Positions 9,001 to 17,192 of a stretch of DNA of 19,182 nt are shown piece after piece (position 1 is the first letter of the stretch; each line of letters begins with the position of its first letter). The notes beneath the pieces are model-generated. The model was not told the origin of the DNA and did not search any database. It saw only the letters and a list, made by a program, of their open reading frames with translations. Both the position numbers and the translations under genes were made by a program. The stretch covers positions 1 to 19,182 of the forward strand of contig PJEW03000049.1 in NCBI GenBank assembly GCA_002900995.3, written 5' to 3'. This DNA comes from Ganoderma boninense (lineage: Eukaryota > Basidiomycota > Agaricomycetes > Polyporales > Polyporaceae).

Positions 9001-10436
9001 CGAACCACAGTGCGCCCGCGACCACGAGCTACCAACCTCCAACGCAGAACGGCGCAAACGGCCACCCTTGGACGCAGACGGCCCCGACGCAGAACGGCGC
9101 GAACCACGGTCCGCCCGCGACCACGAGCTACCAACCTCCGACGCAGATGGGCCCAACTGAGACACAGAATGGCGCGACCATGACCACGCCGTCCTATTCC
9201 TTGGCTAGGGACGGGATGGGCCTCCAACCTGGCGCGGGGCAATTCATGACCGCGACGCAAATGGAAGTCACGATGCAGGAAGGCTGGACTATGCCTCAGC
9301 CCGCGACGAGGAACTACAGAGCCGGGGAGCAGATGGGCACGATAACGCAGGAGGGCGCGACCATGGTCACACAATTGTCGTCTGCAACGTTTGACGAAAT
9401 CCATGCAGTGCCTGGCCACGAGAACCTCATGCCCGCGACGCAGACATGCGCCACTAGTATGCAGCGGGGTGAGAACCAACTTTCAGTTCTCCCCGACATG
9501 CATTTCGGCAGCGCGAATATGTGGATGGCTCAGGGAAGACTGCCCGTTGTCGCAGCGTCGTCGTCGATGGACTTGGGGGATATGAACACGTGGGGCGCAT
9601 TTTCAAATGTCTACGACGCTAGCCAGGCAGGCGTTCCTCACGTTGCCTGGTCCTCGTTCATGGACCTGACACCTTCAGGACGAATGGACATGACGAATTG
9701 GCCTGACGCCGGCCCAGGCTCTACTGCCACGGCTGTATCACAGTGGCCGACTCTCACCAATGACGTTGCAAATGCCACCATAGCGGTCTCAGCTGGAACT
9801 CCATCTGCTACTGCTGTGAATCTCCTTGGCAGCGCACAGGACCATGTCTCACTTGGTGTACACAATGGATACGCACCTTGGCCAGATCAAGCGTCCAACG
9901 GAATCGGTGCCAACATGCCTGCCACGAGCACTGTCCAATCGCGACCTTCAGAGGGCCTGAGAACGCTGGAGCACGCTTCGAGTACGGCTATGGGGAGTAT
10001 GCAGTCAGAGAACGCAGAAGCAAGTCCTTCCCATGCGCTACCCAATCTGGCGACCCCTGTCCCACACGGCTGTCCCCCCTCATCTACCTCAGCAACTGCG
10101 GGTGGAACCGCTGTACCGGGGAAGCGAAAGGAGCGTAAGGGACTGGCAACACGGCATAGTGCCCGCATAGGAGCCCGGGGAAATGCCAGTGCATGTGCAG
10201 AGGCGTCTCACCAGGGCCACAGCCAGACCGAAGAGGGCGGAGGTCCAGAACAGGTAGAACGCCCGAACAAACGTCGAAAGAAGCAACTAGATGAAGGAAA
10301 GGCGAAAGACGACGGAGAGAAAGTGGACGCTGTAGACAACGACAACATGTCAGGTGGAAAGACAGGCCCAGCCGGGGGACGGGGACGGGGACGGGGACGG
10401 GGACGGGGACGGGGACGAGGACGAGGACGAGCGTGA
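6082..10436 (+). CDS. Gene D: large orphan protein, HMG-like segment, tandem repeats, RG tail
   Basis: Six exons: 6082-6651, 6705-7000, 7055-7192, 7248-7354, 7415-7576, 7626-10436. Introns are 49-60 nt with GTGCGT, GTAAGT or GTAAGC donors and CAG acceptors, and all phases agree. About 1,360 residues. Order: Ser/Thr-rich start; lysine/asparagine run (KKKNKKNKNKNKKGK, likely nuclear signal); a charged region ending VRQAVMSWYKNHSRKK; a segment ending MWRRLEEHKQEEWVRRAEEHNQ that weakly recalls an HMG box; a conserved-looking block through LSLPEVFVLWADLYNAQQQGTPFR; then low-complexity Thr/Gln/Pro/Asn repeats; KRRKK; and a (Gly-Arg)n end. It resembles an uncharacterised agaricomycete family I recall; a nuclear or chromatin role is inference. 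Single-base losses at about 8649 and 8685 put the last exon in two frames, 7626 to about 8650 and about 8690 to 10436. An in-frame ATG at 6001 could add 27 residues. Confidence 0.68.
8336..9175 (+). repeat. Coding tandem repeats of about 57 and 114 bp in gene D
   Basis: Copies of a segment encoding GANHGAPATTSYQPPTQ alternate with one encoding MGPTETQNGAHASYQPPTQ. They form a 114-bp higher-order unit: GCGAACCACGG starts at 8501, 8615, 8730 and 8844. The 8615-8730 step is 115 bp because that copy has TACCACC for TACCAACC, a lost G in AACGGCGC, and an extra CGC. Degenerate descendants of the unit (ATQMG / QEGA patterns) continue to about 9370. The repeat is open in several frames on both strands, which produces long shadow ORFs. 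Confidence 0.85.
10374..10430 (+). repeat. GGGGAC hexanucleotide microsatellite encoding (Gly-Arg)n
   Basis: About nine tandem GGGGAC or GAGGAC units at the very end of gene D, read as alternating Gly and Arg codons, directly before GCG TGA. The array is unstable by nature, and length variation would change only the number of Gly-Arg pairs. Confidence 0.85.
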
Positions 10437-10606
10437 ATACATTGGGAAGCCTACCTTGAGGAGAAGGGCAGCACACTACCTATATCTTATCTAGCTTGTT
10501 AATGAACGCTTTGCCTCCGCTCGAGCATGACTTTGGTCTGCCATTAAGCTATCAAGTATTAGACTGAAGATAAAGATGGCTTAGACAGAGGCGGCGCGGA
10601 GGCCTA

Positions 10607-11036
10607 GCGATGTAAACGTAAGAAGGATTATCTTGCATGGAAGGGCTGGCTCACCGGGGTGGATTATCTTGTCTGAGTCCGTGCCTCAAGCCCCGCTCTC
10701 ACGCCAGGTCGGATTATCTTGTCTAAGTGCGTCCTGTCCGAGATGTGGTGCTGCGAAAGCCTGACTCTGGCGATGTAAACGTAAGAAGGATTATCTTGCA
10801 TGGAAGGGCTGGCTCACCGGGGTGGATTATCTTGTCTGAGTCCGTGCCTCAAGCCCCGCTCTCACGCCAGGTCGGATTATCTTGTCTAAGTGCGTCCTGT
10901 CCGAGATGTGGTGCTGCGAAAGCCTGACTCTGGCGATGTAAACGTAAGAAGGATTATCTTGCATGGAAGGGCTGGCTCACCGGGGTGGATTATCTTGTCT
11001 GAGTCCGTGCCTCAAGCCCCGCTCTCACGCCAGGTC
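10607..11036. repeat. Tandem array of a perfect 163-bp unit (2.6 copies)
   Basis: The unit beginning GCGATGTAAACGTAAG occurs at 10607, 10770 and 10933. Copies 1 and 2 are identical over 163 bp, and copy 3 is identical for 104 bp before breaking off at 11036. Every full copy holds GGATTATCTTG three times, giving eight in all (10625, 10661, 10711, 10788, 10824, 10874, 10951, 10987). 163 is not a multiple of 3, so the array cannot be read through as one protein. The last copy appears to contain a real exon end and intron of gene E. Confidence 0.9.
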
Positions 11037-11115
11037 ACGGTATGGGAGACCGCAGCGGAATCTTCTCCCTCCACCTCATTCACCACGTCTGCATACCACG
11101 CCCTCCGTGCGGAAC
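10890..11115 (+). pseudogene. Gene E, upstream part, cut by the retrotransposon
   Basis: An open frame reads RPVRDVVLRKPDSGDVN up to 10943. A GTAAGA donor at 10944 and an acceptor ending at 11033 (90-nt intron) then join in phase 0 to VTVWETAAESSPSTSFTTSAY and on to the element boundary at 11115. The frame leaves one base of a codon there. The host sequence after the element supplies the other two bases, nine more exon bases in all, then a GTGAGT donor. No in-frame ATG was found upstream (TAA precedes the GTG at 10890), so the first exon is unknown and part of this stretch may be untranslated leader. Unknown family. Confidence 0.45.
11111..11115. other. Target site duplication, left copy (GGAAC)
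   Basis: GGAAC directly precedes the TGTCATGA start of the 5' LTR and is repeated directly after the 3' LTR. A 5-bp duplication is usual for Ty3/gypsy integrases. It shows that both LTRs belong to one insertion event and that the ends have not recombined with another copy. Confidence 0.9.
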
Positions 11116-11355
11116 TGTCATGAACGGCACGCTCGGCGCCTACCCCGGCGTCTCTCTTTCCCTTTTCGGACTGTTTGCCTCCCGCGTCGTCCTTATTGTC
11201 CTCCATTGTTTAGCAAACCTGTCCCTTGTTCTCGCAGTACAATAACTCCTGTTACCCATTGTTCCCGTCGTCATTGTACTACATACCATTGTTCTTCCAC
11301 TGGTTCCCGTGTCCATAGTTACCTATTGTTCCCGGTTCCCATTGTCCGTTACCTG

Positions 11356-11363
11356 TATATAAG
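11356..11363 (+). promoter_or_regulatory. LTR TATA box
   Basis: TATATAAG lies 35 nt upstream of the inferred RNA start at 11391, a normal pol II distance. The same box is at 17434-17441 in the 3' LTR, where it could drive transcription into the flanking host gene. Confidence 0.75.
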
Positions 11364-11390
11364 GCCTGTACCTTGCTACCTGGAGACCTC

Positions 11391-11401
11391 AGTTTCGACC
11401 T
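11391..11401 (+). promoter_or_regulatory. Inferred RNA start and self-primer
   Basis: AGTTTCGACCT is exactly complementary to AGGTCGAAACT two bases after the LTR. In Tf1-type elements the first 11 nt of the RNA fold back on the primer-binding site and are cleaved to prime reverse transcription; the 11-nt length and the TATA spacing agree with that model. The segment lies in the loop of an 11-bp inverted repeat (TACCTGGAGAC at 11377-11387, GTCTCCAGGTA at 11405-11415). Confidence 0.7.
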
Positions 11402-11575
11402 CTTGTCTCCAGGTAAGCCTCACTGTATTCTCGCTCGTTAGTTACTCGCTCAATACATCTTGTCTCCAGCCTGACTGTCGAGCCCTGCTCCGCTCTCGCT
11501 GCACAAGTGCTCGTCGACGCCCTTGCTCGTCTCGTAAGCCTCCTCCCTGATCTTACTCGACAGCCAGTCGTAACA

Positions 11576-11761
11576 TTAGGTCGAAACTTCTACACGAGCA
11601 CCGGCGTACTCCACCCACACTCTTTCCCTCTCGTACGGTACGCACTTAGATCCTCTGTGTTGGCCTAGCGTAGTGCGCGCTCTAGTCACACCATCGGACG
11701 TGGTCTCGGCGCAACCTGAGGCTTGCCACTCTTAGTGGTACAGTACGCGGAAAGCTCCTAA
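11576..11761 (+). other. Retrotransposon 5' leader
   Basis: Sequence between the 5' LTR and the first gag-like frame. It contains the primer-binding site at its start and stop codons in the gag frame up to 11761. No ATG suitable for gag was found here, so the gag start is unresolved or affected by an indel. Confidence 0.5.
11578..11588 (+). other. Primer-binding site (self-priming type)
   Basis: AGGTCGAAACT, two bases after the 5' LTR, pairs over 11 nt with 11391-11401. No TGG-initial stretch typical of tRNA 3'-end complementarity follows the LTR, which supports self-priming. Confidence 0.72.
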
Positions 11762-13396
11762 CACGAGACCCCGGTACTGACAGAAGTGGTCCGCCTCACG
11801 GCGTGGGAGGCTAGAGAAAGGCGGCGAAACAAAGCCAAGGCAGAACACCCTTGGGCCCGTGTCCCTTGGGCTAAGACACAGCAACAGGCCGAGGAGGCTG
11901 AGCAGACAGTGTTGGATCGTGCACCTGCCGTTTCATTCCTAGGATAAGGAAGCGAGATTCAACGTGGCTTGCCAAGCCTGGGGACACGTATTCCACCCCA
12001 CTGCAGTACAGGACGAGTACTGGGACGAAGATAAGCAAACCTGGTACTACTGCGAGGAGCAACCGTGCCCCCACCGATCACACACATTCAACGATACCCT
12101 TGAAACTCGTGAAGGCATCGCCCCTAGACTCCTCACCACCAAAGAACAGGAAGTCCTAATTCGTGCGAAGATCGCAAACCCACCAGCACCTGCACCTCGA
12201 GATCCAAGCCGACCCCCAGCTCGCCAAGCCGCCCTCATCGCATCCAGGAATCCCTCATCCCGCCCTGCCTCACGCCCTACCTCACAACCCCAGAGTCGTG
12301 TCCAAAGTCGAATCCCCAGTCCTGCACGATCAACAGGGTCTCCCATCCTCGACAAGACTCTTGAACTCGTTACAGAGCGTCTTGGACAGCGACGAACCTC
12401 GACTCCCGCAACCCCCATCGCTTCAACTTCTAAACTCCCAAAGGCAGAGAAAAAGCCGGAAGTAAAGAAGGAACCCAAGCAAGAGACCATCAGCCTCAAC
12501 ACTCCACAACCCTCATCCTCTTCATCAGCTGCACCCAGTCGAGCGTCCACACCCGCCATGACTACCCCTGCCCCCGCTCCACCGTTCGACACCTCCAAAC
12601 TCCTCTCCCAGATCGCCCCACGTGAATATGATGGAAAATCCGCACAGGATGGTCTCCGCTTTGTGTCCGCCGCTCAGATCTCTACTACAACACCTTACGG
12701 CGGTAGCGGTTGGCACGCCTAGCGACGTCATATGGATGACCATCCTCAGCAAGCTCACGGAAGGAGCAGCAGCCTGGGCTGGCCCCCACATTGTAAAGCT
12801 CGCCGGTGGAACTAGTCCTTGGGCAGACTATGGCGAGTTCAGCACAGCCTTCAAGGATCACTTCTGCGCGGCTGACGACAAGGAGGCTGCCATCGCTGAA
12901 CTTGTCAAGCTTTGCAAGGCGTATCGCAAGGTTGGCACTGTCCAGGAGTACACGGCGCAGTTCAATGCAGCTGCAGCGCGGACCGGCTTCGGCGACGAGG
13001 ACAAACGCGAACGCTACCGCTCTGGCCTGCCTCCCAGGCTCCGGGACGTCCTCGCCACCAGTGCCCACGACATCTCGGACCTCACCAAAATCCAGAAGGT
13101 GGCGCTGTCGCTCGACCAGGCCCTCGTCACCAGAGAGGAAGAACGGCCAAAGTCGTTTGGATGGAAGAAGAAAGGGGAGAAGGCGGCCGCTACCGGGAAG
13201 AAGCCGTTCCCTGGAAACTGTCATATCTGTGGCCAGCCCGGACATCGTAAGTATGACTGCCCGCGGCTTGAAGAGTCAGCAAGCCGCCTCCTCGTCCACT
13301 GCAACTACGGAAGTAGCGGCTCTTCAGGCCCAGGTCAAGGCGATGGAGGAGAAGATCGCGGCCCTTACGACCGCTGAGAAGAAGGAGGGTTTCTGA
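11762..13396 (+). pseudogene. gag: Retrotransposon Gag, frame-broken, with CCHC zinc knuckle
   Basis: Structural protein that coats the element RNA in virus-like particles. Pieces in order: an Arg/Glu/Ala-rich N-terminal part (11762-11947, another frame); a long part from 11943 containing AWGHVFHPTAVQDEYW, a Pro/Ser-rich linker and the start of the capsid-like region (APREYDG, to about 12675); a continuation in a third frame from about 12693 (LTEGAAAWAGPHI onward); the zinc knuckle CHICGQPGHRKYDC (C-X2-C-X4-H-X4-C, near 13219-13260); and a coiled-coil-like end (ALQAQVKAMEEKIAALTTAEKKEGF) in a further frame, stopping at TGA 13394-13396. Breaks lie near 11940, 12675, 12693 and 13275, each explainable by one base. 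No substitution-type stop is needed to explain them. No clear ATG. Confidence 0.82.
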
Positions 13397-13431
13397 TTAG
13401 AGCCGCACTGGACGCTGCGCGTGCCGGCTCT
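13387..13431 (+). promoter_or_regulatory. Programmed -1 ribosomal frameshift signal between gag and pol
   Basis: The gag frame ends GAG GGT TTC TGA. The heptamer G GGT TTC (13387-13393) fits the X XXY YYZ slippery rule and touches the gag stop. A -1 slip enters exactly the frame that encodes the protease motif VDSGATT. After a 5-nt spacer, AGAGCC-GCAC (13399-13408) pairs with GTGC-(C)-GGCTCT (13421-13431), a 10-bp stem with one bulged C and a 12-nt loop. Confidence 0.7.
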
Positions 13432-14314
13432 TGTAGTAATAGTCGATTTTCTGTACTGAGCTCTGCGTTTGTATATGAAGTAAATCATAGTGGCCAACAC
13501 TTTCATATACCAGTACGGTTAATCGGCAAGCAGCGACACAAGGACATAGTAGCCATGGTAGATAGCGGGGCTACTACTAAGTTTTACATAGACGGTTCGT
13601 AGAAAGAACCAGGTTACGACGAGGAAGTTGGCAAGGCCAATTCCCCTGTACAACATAGATGGTACCGAGAACCGTGATGGAACGATCACGGAGGTCGCCG
13701 TGTTGGATATGGCGATTGGAGACCACCGAGAGAAGGTGGTGTTTGTGGTGACAGACATAGGAGAAGAGGATGTGATCATTGGCCTGGACTGGCTGCGCGA
13801 ACACAACCCTGAAGTAGATTGGGAACGTGGCTCGCTACGCCTATCGAGATGTCCAGAGGCATGTCCGGCTCATCGGAAGGCATCCAAACCTGTTGAAACC
13901 AAAGCGCGTGATACGGAGGTACGGCTTACGGCGCGCAATGGTTCTCGACGGGTGCGGAAGGCAAAGACGATGGGTAGGATATGCACGGGCCGTAATGGTC
14001 GAGGAGGAGGAGAGGAAGATAGGCCTCCACCGCCAGGTTTCTGCCGGAATGGGATGGCACTGAGGAGTCTCTTCTCAATGCACTAGAAGATGGACGACGA
14101 CTTCGAGGTACCCTAAGATCTTTGTGTCGGCGAGCTACACGTACTCTCAACAGCTCGCTGAACAAGAGTACCAGAAGAAGGAAGTCCGTCCTGTCGAAGA
14201 GATCGTACCTCCCCAGTACCACGAGTATCTGCGTGTGTTCTCGAAGAGGCGTCCGAACGTCTACCTGAGCACGGACCCTACGACCACGCTATAGAACTCG
14301 TACCAGATGCTAGG
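13393..14314 (+). pseudogene. pol: Retrotransposon aspartic protease region, frame-broken
   Basis: N-terminal part of Pol, the protease that matures Gag and Pol. The -1 frame runs from the frameshift site through HFHIPVRLIGKQ to the catalytic Asp-Ser-Gly in MVDSGATT (Asp codon at 13561-13563), then hits TAG at about 13600. The rest of the fold continues in another frame (LARPIPLYNIDG to VIIGLDWLREHNPEVDW, about 13605-13860). This includes the IIGLDWL segment typical near the protease C-terminus. Linker pieces to RT lie in further frames (ALEDGRRL near 14085; VSASYTYSQQLAEQEYQ near 14115-14170), with another break at about 14246 just before RT. The active-site residues are present, but the reading frame as given is not continuous. 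Confidence 0.75.
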
Positions 14315-16930
14315 ATGTTCCATTCCAAGGTGTACCCCCTGTCGCCCAGCGAGCAGGTTGAGCTTGACAAGTTCCTTAGCGAGAACTTGGCCAAAGGATA
14401 TATTCAAGAGTCGAAGTCACCGATGTCGTCACCATTCTTCTTCGTTAAAAAGAAGGATGGCAGCCTACGTCCTGTACAGGACTACCGGCGATTGAACGAC
14501 ATCACCATTAAGAACCGATACCCGCTACCGTTGGTGTCGGACTTGATGGATCGACTCAAGAGGGCCAAGTACTTTACCAAGCTTGACATCCGTTGGGGGT
14601 ACAACAATGTGCGGATTAAGACCGGTGATGAATGGAAGGCTGCCTTCGTTACCAATCGTGGACTGTTCGAACCGAACGTGATGTACTTCGGACTGGCTAA
14701 CTCGCCTAGTACATTCTCTGCGCTCATGAACGACATCTTCAAGGACCTCATCATACTCGGCAAAATCACTATCTACCTCGACGACATCCTCATATTCACC
14801 AACGACATCGAGGAACACCGCACACTGGTGCGTGAGGTCCTGAAGCGTCTGGCGGAGCACGACCTGTTCTGCAAGCCAGAGAAGTGCGAATTCGAACAGC
14901 CTAAGGTTGAGTACCTAGGTGTGCTCGTCTCGGAGAACTGTGTGGAGATGGACCCAGTGAAGGTCAGGGGTATCGCAGAATGGCCTGTCCCTCAGAACGC
15001 CTCAGATGTACGGAAGTTCCGCGGTTTCGCGAATTTCTACAGGCGGTTCATTAAGGACTTCAGCGCAGTATGCAAACCCCTCGACCGTCTCACGGGTAGC
15101 GCTCCCTGGCAATGGGGTGCCGAAGAGCAATCAGCATTCGACGAGCTCAAATGTCGTTTCACTGAAAGCCCTGTCCTGAGCATGTATGACCCAGACCGCA
15201 AAACCCGCATTGAAGTCGATGCATCCGGGTATGCTACCGGTGCGGTTCTGTCTCAGGAGGGGGAGGACGGCAAATGGCACCCTGTGGCTTTCCACTCTGA
15301 GTCAATGAGCGATGCGGAACGCAACTACGAGATCTATGACAAGGAGATGCTCGCCATCATCCGTGCCCTGCAGGCCTGGCGCCACTACCTCGAGGGTCTT
15401 CCTAGTGTGTTTGAGATCCAGTCGGACCACAAGAACCTCGAGTACTGGAAGGCCGCACAAAACCTCACGCGCAGGCAGGCACGATGGGCTCTCTATCTGT
15501 CGCGGTTCGACTTTGTCATTGCACACAAGCCAGGCACCTCCAATGGTAGGGCAGATGCGCTGTCGCGCAGGCCTGATCACCAGAAGGATGACGCCGATGA
15601 CAACCTGAACCGAGTCATGTTGCAACCCGATCGCTTCCGAGTACTGGCAGCTAAGAGAGGGCACATGTCAGTGGTACCAGAGAAGGCACTGCTCCGCCGC
15701 ATTCGAGAATGTGGAGAGCGTGAGCAGGAGGTCGCAGAGGCACTCAGCAAGCTTGATAAGCTAGGGCCAGCACGTCTACAGAACGATTTGGTGGACTGGA
15801 ACACAGAACAAGGCCTGCTGCTCTACCGCGGCCGAGTTTATGTCCCCAAAGACGACGCGCTCCGAGCAGAGATAGTGCGCATTCACCACGACCTCCCGCC
15901 TGCTGGACACCCTGGCCAGGCAAAGACGGTGGAGTTGGTTACACGGAACTACTGGTGGCCGGGCATGGCAAAGTTCATTAAGGATTACGTTGAGACCTGC
16001 GACACTTGTCGCCGTGGCAAGACTTCACATGCGAAGCCACACGGTCCTCTTCAACCCAACGAGATCCCAGACGGCCCAGGCCAAGTAGTTACCTGTGACT
16101 TCATCACTGGACTGCCGGAGGTGGACGGATACAACGCGCTCCAGCTTATTGCTGATCGGCATGGAAAGATGATTCACCTTATTCCATGCACTGAGGAGAT
16201 CGACACGGAAGGGACTGCAGACAACTTCATTAGAGAATGGTTCCGCCTACATGGACTCCCACGAAAGATCATCTCTGATCGGGGGCCCCAGTTCTCTAGC
16301 AAGCTCTTCCGTGCAATCCTTAAAGGCCTCGACATAGAAAGCGCGTTGTCCACAGCCTACCACCCGCAGACGGATGGACAGTCGGAGCGATGGAACCAGG
16401 AGATAGAGGCGTACCTACGGATGTACTGCTCAAGGCGCCGCGACGATTGGGTCAAGTGGCTACCAACAGCAGAGTACTGCTTTAACTCGCGCGTACATTC
16501 ATCCACAGGGTACTCGCCGTTTTACCTCATGTACGGCTATGAACCTCAGTTCCACGTTCCGATGCTATCCACCACGGTGCCTACGGCGGATGAACGAAGA
16601 GAGGAGTTGCGGCAGGCAAGGGAGGATGCGACCTCAGCCTTAACCCTGGCAGCAGAACGGATGAAGGAGTACTACGATCGCTATGTCTCCGCTGCTCCAG
16701 AGTTCAAGGAGGGTCAGAAGGTGTGGCTCGACACGAGGAATTTCCGTGTCCCAGGAGTCTCTCGGAAGCTGGTGGACCGGTACGCTGGCCCGTACCCTGT
16801 CAAGCGCAAGGTGGGCAACTTGGCTTATGAGCTCAAGCTCCCCAAAGACATGGGGCTCCACCCGGTGTTTCCATGTGACACTCTTACACCCGCACAAAGA
16901 AAGCCAACTTCCTGGTCGGCATCCCCCTGA
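14315..16930 (+). CDS. pol: Retrotransposon Pol core: reverse transcriptase, RNase H, integrase
   Basis: An uninterrupted 871-codon frame; it is open upstream to about 14246 and the ATG at 14315 is internal, since real Pol should come from Gag-Pol. RT: first catalytic Asp in FTKLDIRWGYNNVRI (residue 91), YLDD at residues 154-157 (codons 14774-14785), MYFGLANSPSTF. RNase H: IEVDASGYATGAVLSQ, YDKEMLAIIRAL, IQSDHKNL. Integrase: HHCC zinc region (HHDLPPAGHPGQ ... CDTCRRGK), catalytic core with Asp in CDFITGLP, Asp in IISDRGPQF and Glu in DGQSERWNQEIEAYL, then the GPY/F-type segment DRYAGPYPVKRKV. All key residues are present. The frame leaves the conserved path near 16871, after HPVF, so the last 18 or so residues are frameshifted. 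Confidence 0.97.
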   Translation: MFHSKVYPLSPSEQVELDKFLSENLAKGYIQESKSPMSSPFFFVKKKDGSLRPVQDYRRLNDITIKNRYPLPLVSDLMDRLKRAKYFTKLDIRWGYNNVRIKTGDEWKAAFVTNRGLFEPNVMYFGLANSPSTFSALMNDIFKDLIILGKITIYLDDILIFTNDIEEHRTLVREVLKRLAEHDLFCKPEKCEFEQPKVEYLGVLVSENCVEMDPVKVRGIAEWPVPQNASDVRKFRGFANFYRRFIKDFSAVCKPLDRLTGSAPWQWGAEEQSAFDELKCRFTESPVLSMYDPDRKTRIEVDASGYATGAVLSQEGEDGKWHPVAFHSESMSDAERNYEIYDKEMLAIIRALQAWRHYLEGLPSVFEIQSDHKNLEYWKAAQNLTRRQARWALYLSRFDFVIAHKPGTSNGRADALSRRPDHQKDDADDNLNRVMLQPDRFRVLAAKRGHMSVVPEKALLRRIRECGEREQEVAEALSKLDKLGPARLQNDLVDWNTEQGLLLYRGRVYVPKDDALRAEIVRIHHDLPPAGHPGQAKTVELVTRNYWWPGMAKFIKDYVETCDTCRRGKTSHAKPHGPLQPNEIPDGPGQVVTCDFITGLPEVDGYNALQLIADRHGKMIHLIPCTEEIDTEGTADNFIREWFRLHGLPRKIISDRGPQFSSKLFRAILKGLDIESALSTAYHPQTDGQSERWNQEIEAYLRMYCSRRRDDWVKWLPTAEYCFNSRVHSSTGYSPFYLMYGYEPQFHVPMLSTTVPTADERREELRQAREDATSALTLAAERMKEYYDRYVSAAPEFKEGQKVWLDTRNFRVPGVSRKLVDRYAGPYPVKRKVGNLAYELKLPKDMGLHPVFPCDTLTPAQRKPTSWSASP

Positions 16931-17192
16931 ACCCGCAGCTCTTGAAGTGGAAGGAGAGGAAGAGTACGAAGTAGAGGAAGTGTTAGAGTCGCATCGGTAT
17001 GGGCGGTGGAAGAAACTGCAGTATCTTGTTCACTGGAAGGGCTGGGGCCCTGAACACGATAGCTGGGAAGACGTGTCGGATCTAGCAAATGCGCCAAAAG
17101 TGCTGCAAAGTTTCATTCGACACATCCCGACGCTCCTGGCCCTCTCAACAAGAAGATTCGATCGTGAGGACACGATCCTTAGGAGGGGGTAT
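16872..17192 (+). pseudogene. pol: Integrase C-terminal chromodomain, displaced by one frame
   Basis: From 16872 the frame one step away reads HVTLLHPHKES, an acidic linker, and a chromodomain (16962 to about 17120) with EYEVEEVLES, LQYLVHWKGWGPEHDSWE and LANAPKVLQSF. The aromatic positions Tyr, Trp and Trp of the methyl-lysine cage are visible. In chromoviruses this domain directs integration to histone-marked chromatin. One extra C at about 16871 accounts for its separation from the integrase. In this frame no stop occurs before the 3' LTR (the frame runs to 17396); in a neighbouring frame the LTR's own TGTCATGA supplies TGA. Confidence 0.85.
17181..17192 (+). other. Polypurine tract
   Basis: AGGAGGGGG followed by TAT directly precedes the 3' LTR. 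It is the expected RNase H-resistant primer for plus-strand DNA synthesis. Confidence 0.8.

Larger units (their letters stand above)
11116..11575 (+). repeat. 5' LTR
   Basis: 460 bp, starting TGTCATGAAC and ending AGTCGTAACA. Versus the 3' LTR it differs only by one extra G (CTCGGCGCC), one fewer T (ACTGTTTGCC) and one fewer C (TTACCCATT), with no substitutions. U3 carries a TATA box; R is inferred to begin at 11391. Confidence 0.95.

Noticed and set aside
8322..9479. 385-codon minus-strand open frame across the gene D repeats
   Set aside because: It is a shadow of the tandem repeat: Arg/Ser/Ala-rich, with the same repeat period as the sense strand and no splice or start support. The sense frame is supported by upstream exons.
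10607..11036. Tandem array considered as a CRISPR-like array
   Set aside because: The whole 163-bp unit is identical, with no unique spacers, and the genome is clearly eukaryotic.
10963..11550. 195-codon frame running from the array into the 5' LTR
   Set aside because: It crosses the insertion boundary, and its LTR part is repeated at 17396-17628 in the 3' LTR, so it is not a gene.
11576..11600. tRNA primer-binding site
   Set aside because: No TGG-initial tRNA 3'-end complement follows the LTR; the 11-nt self-complementarity explains the site better.
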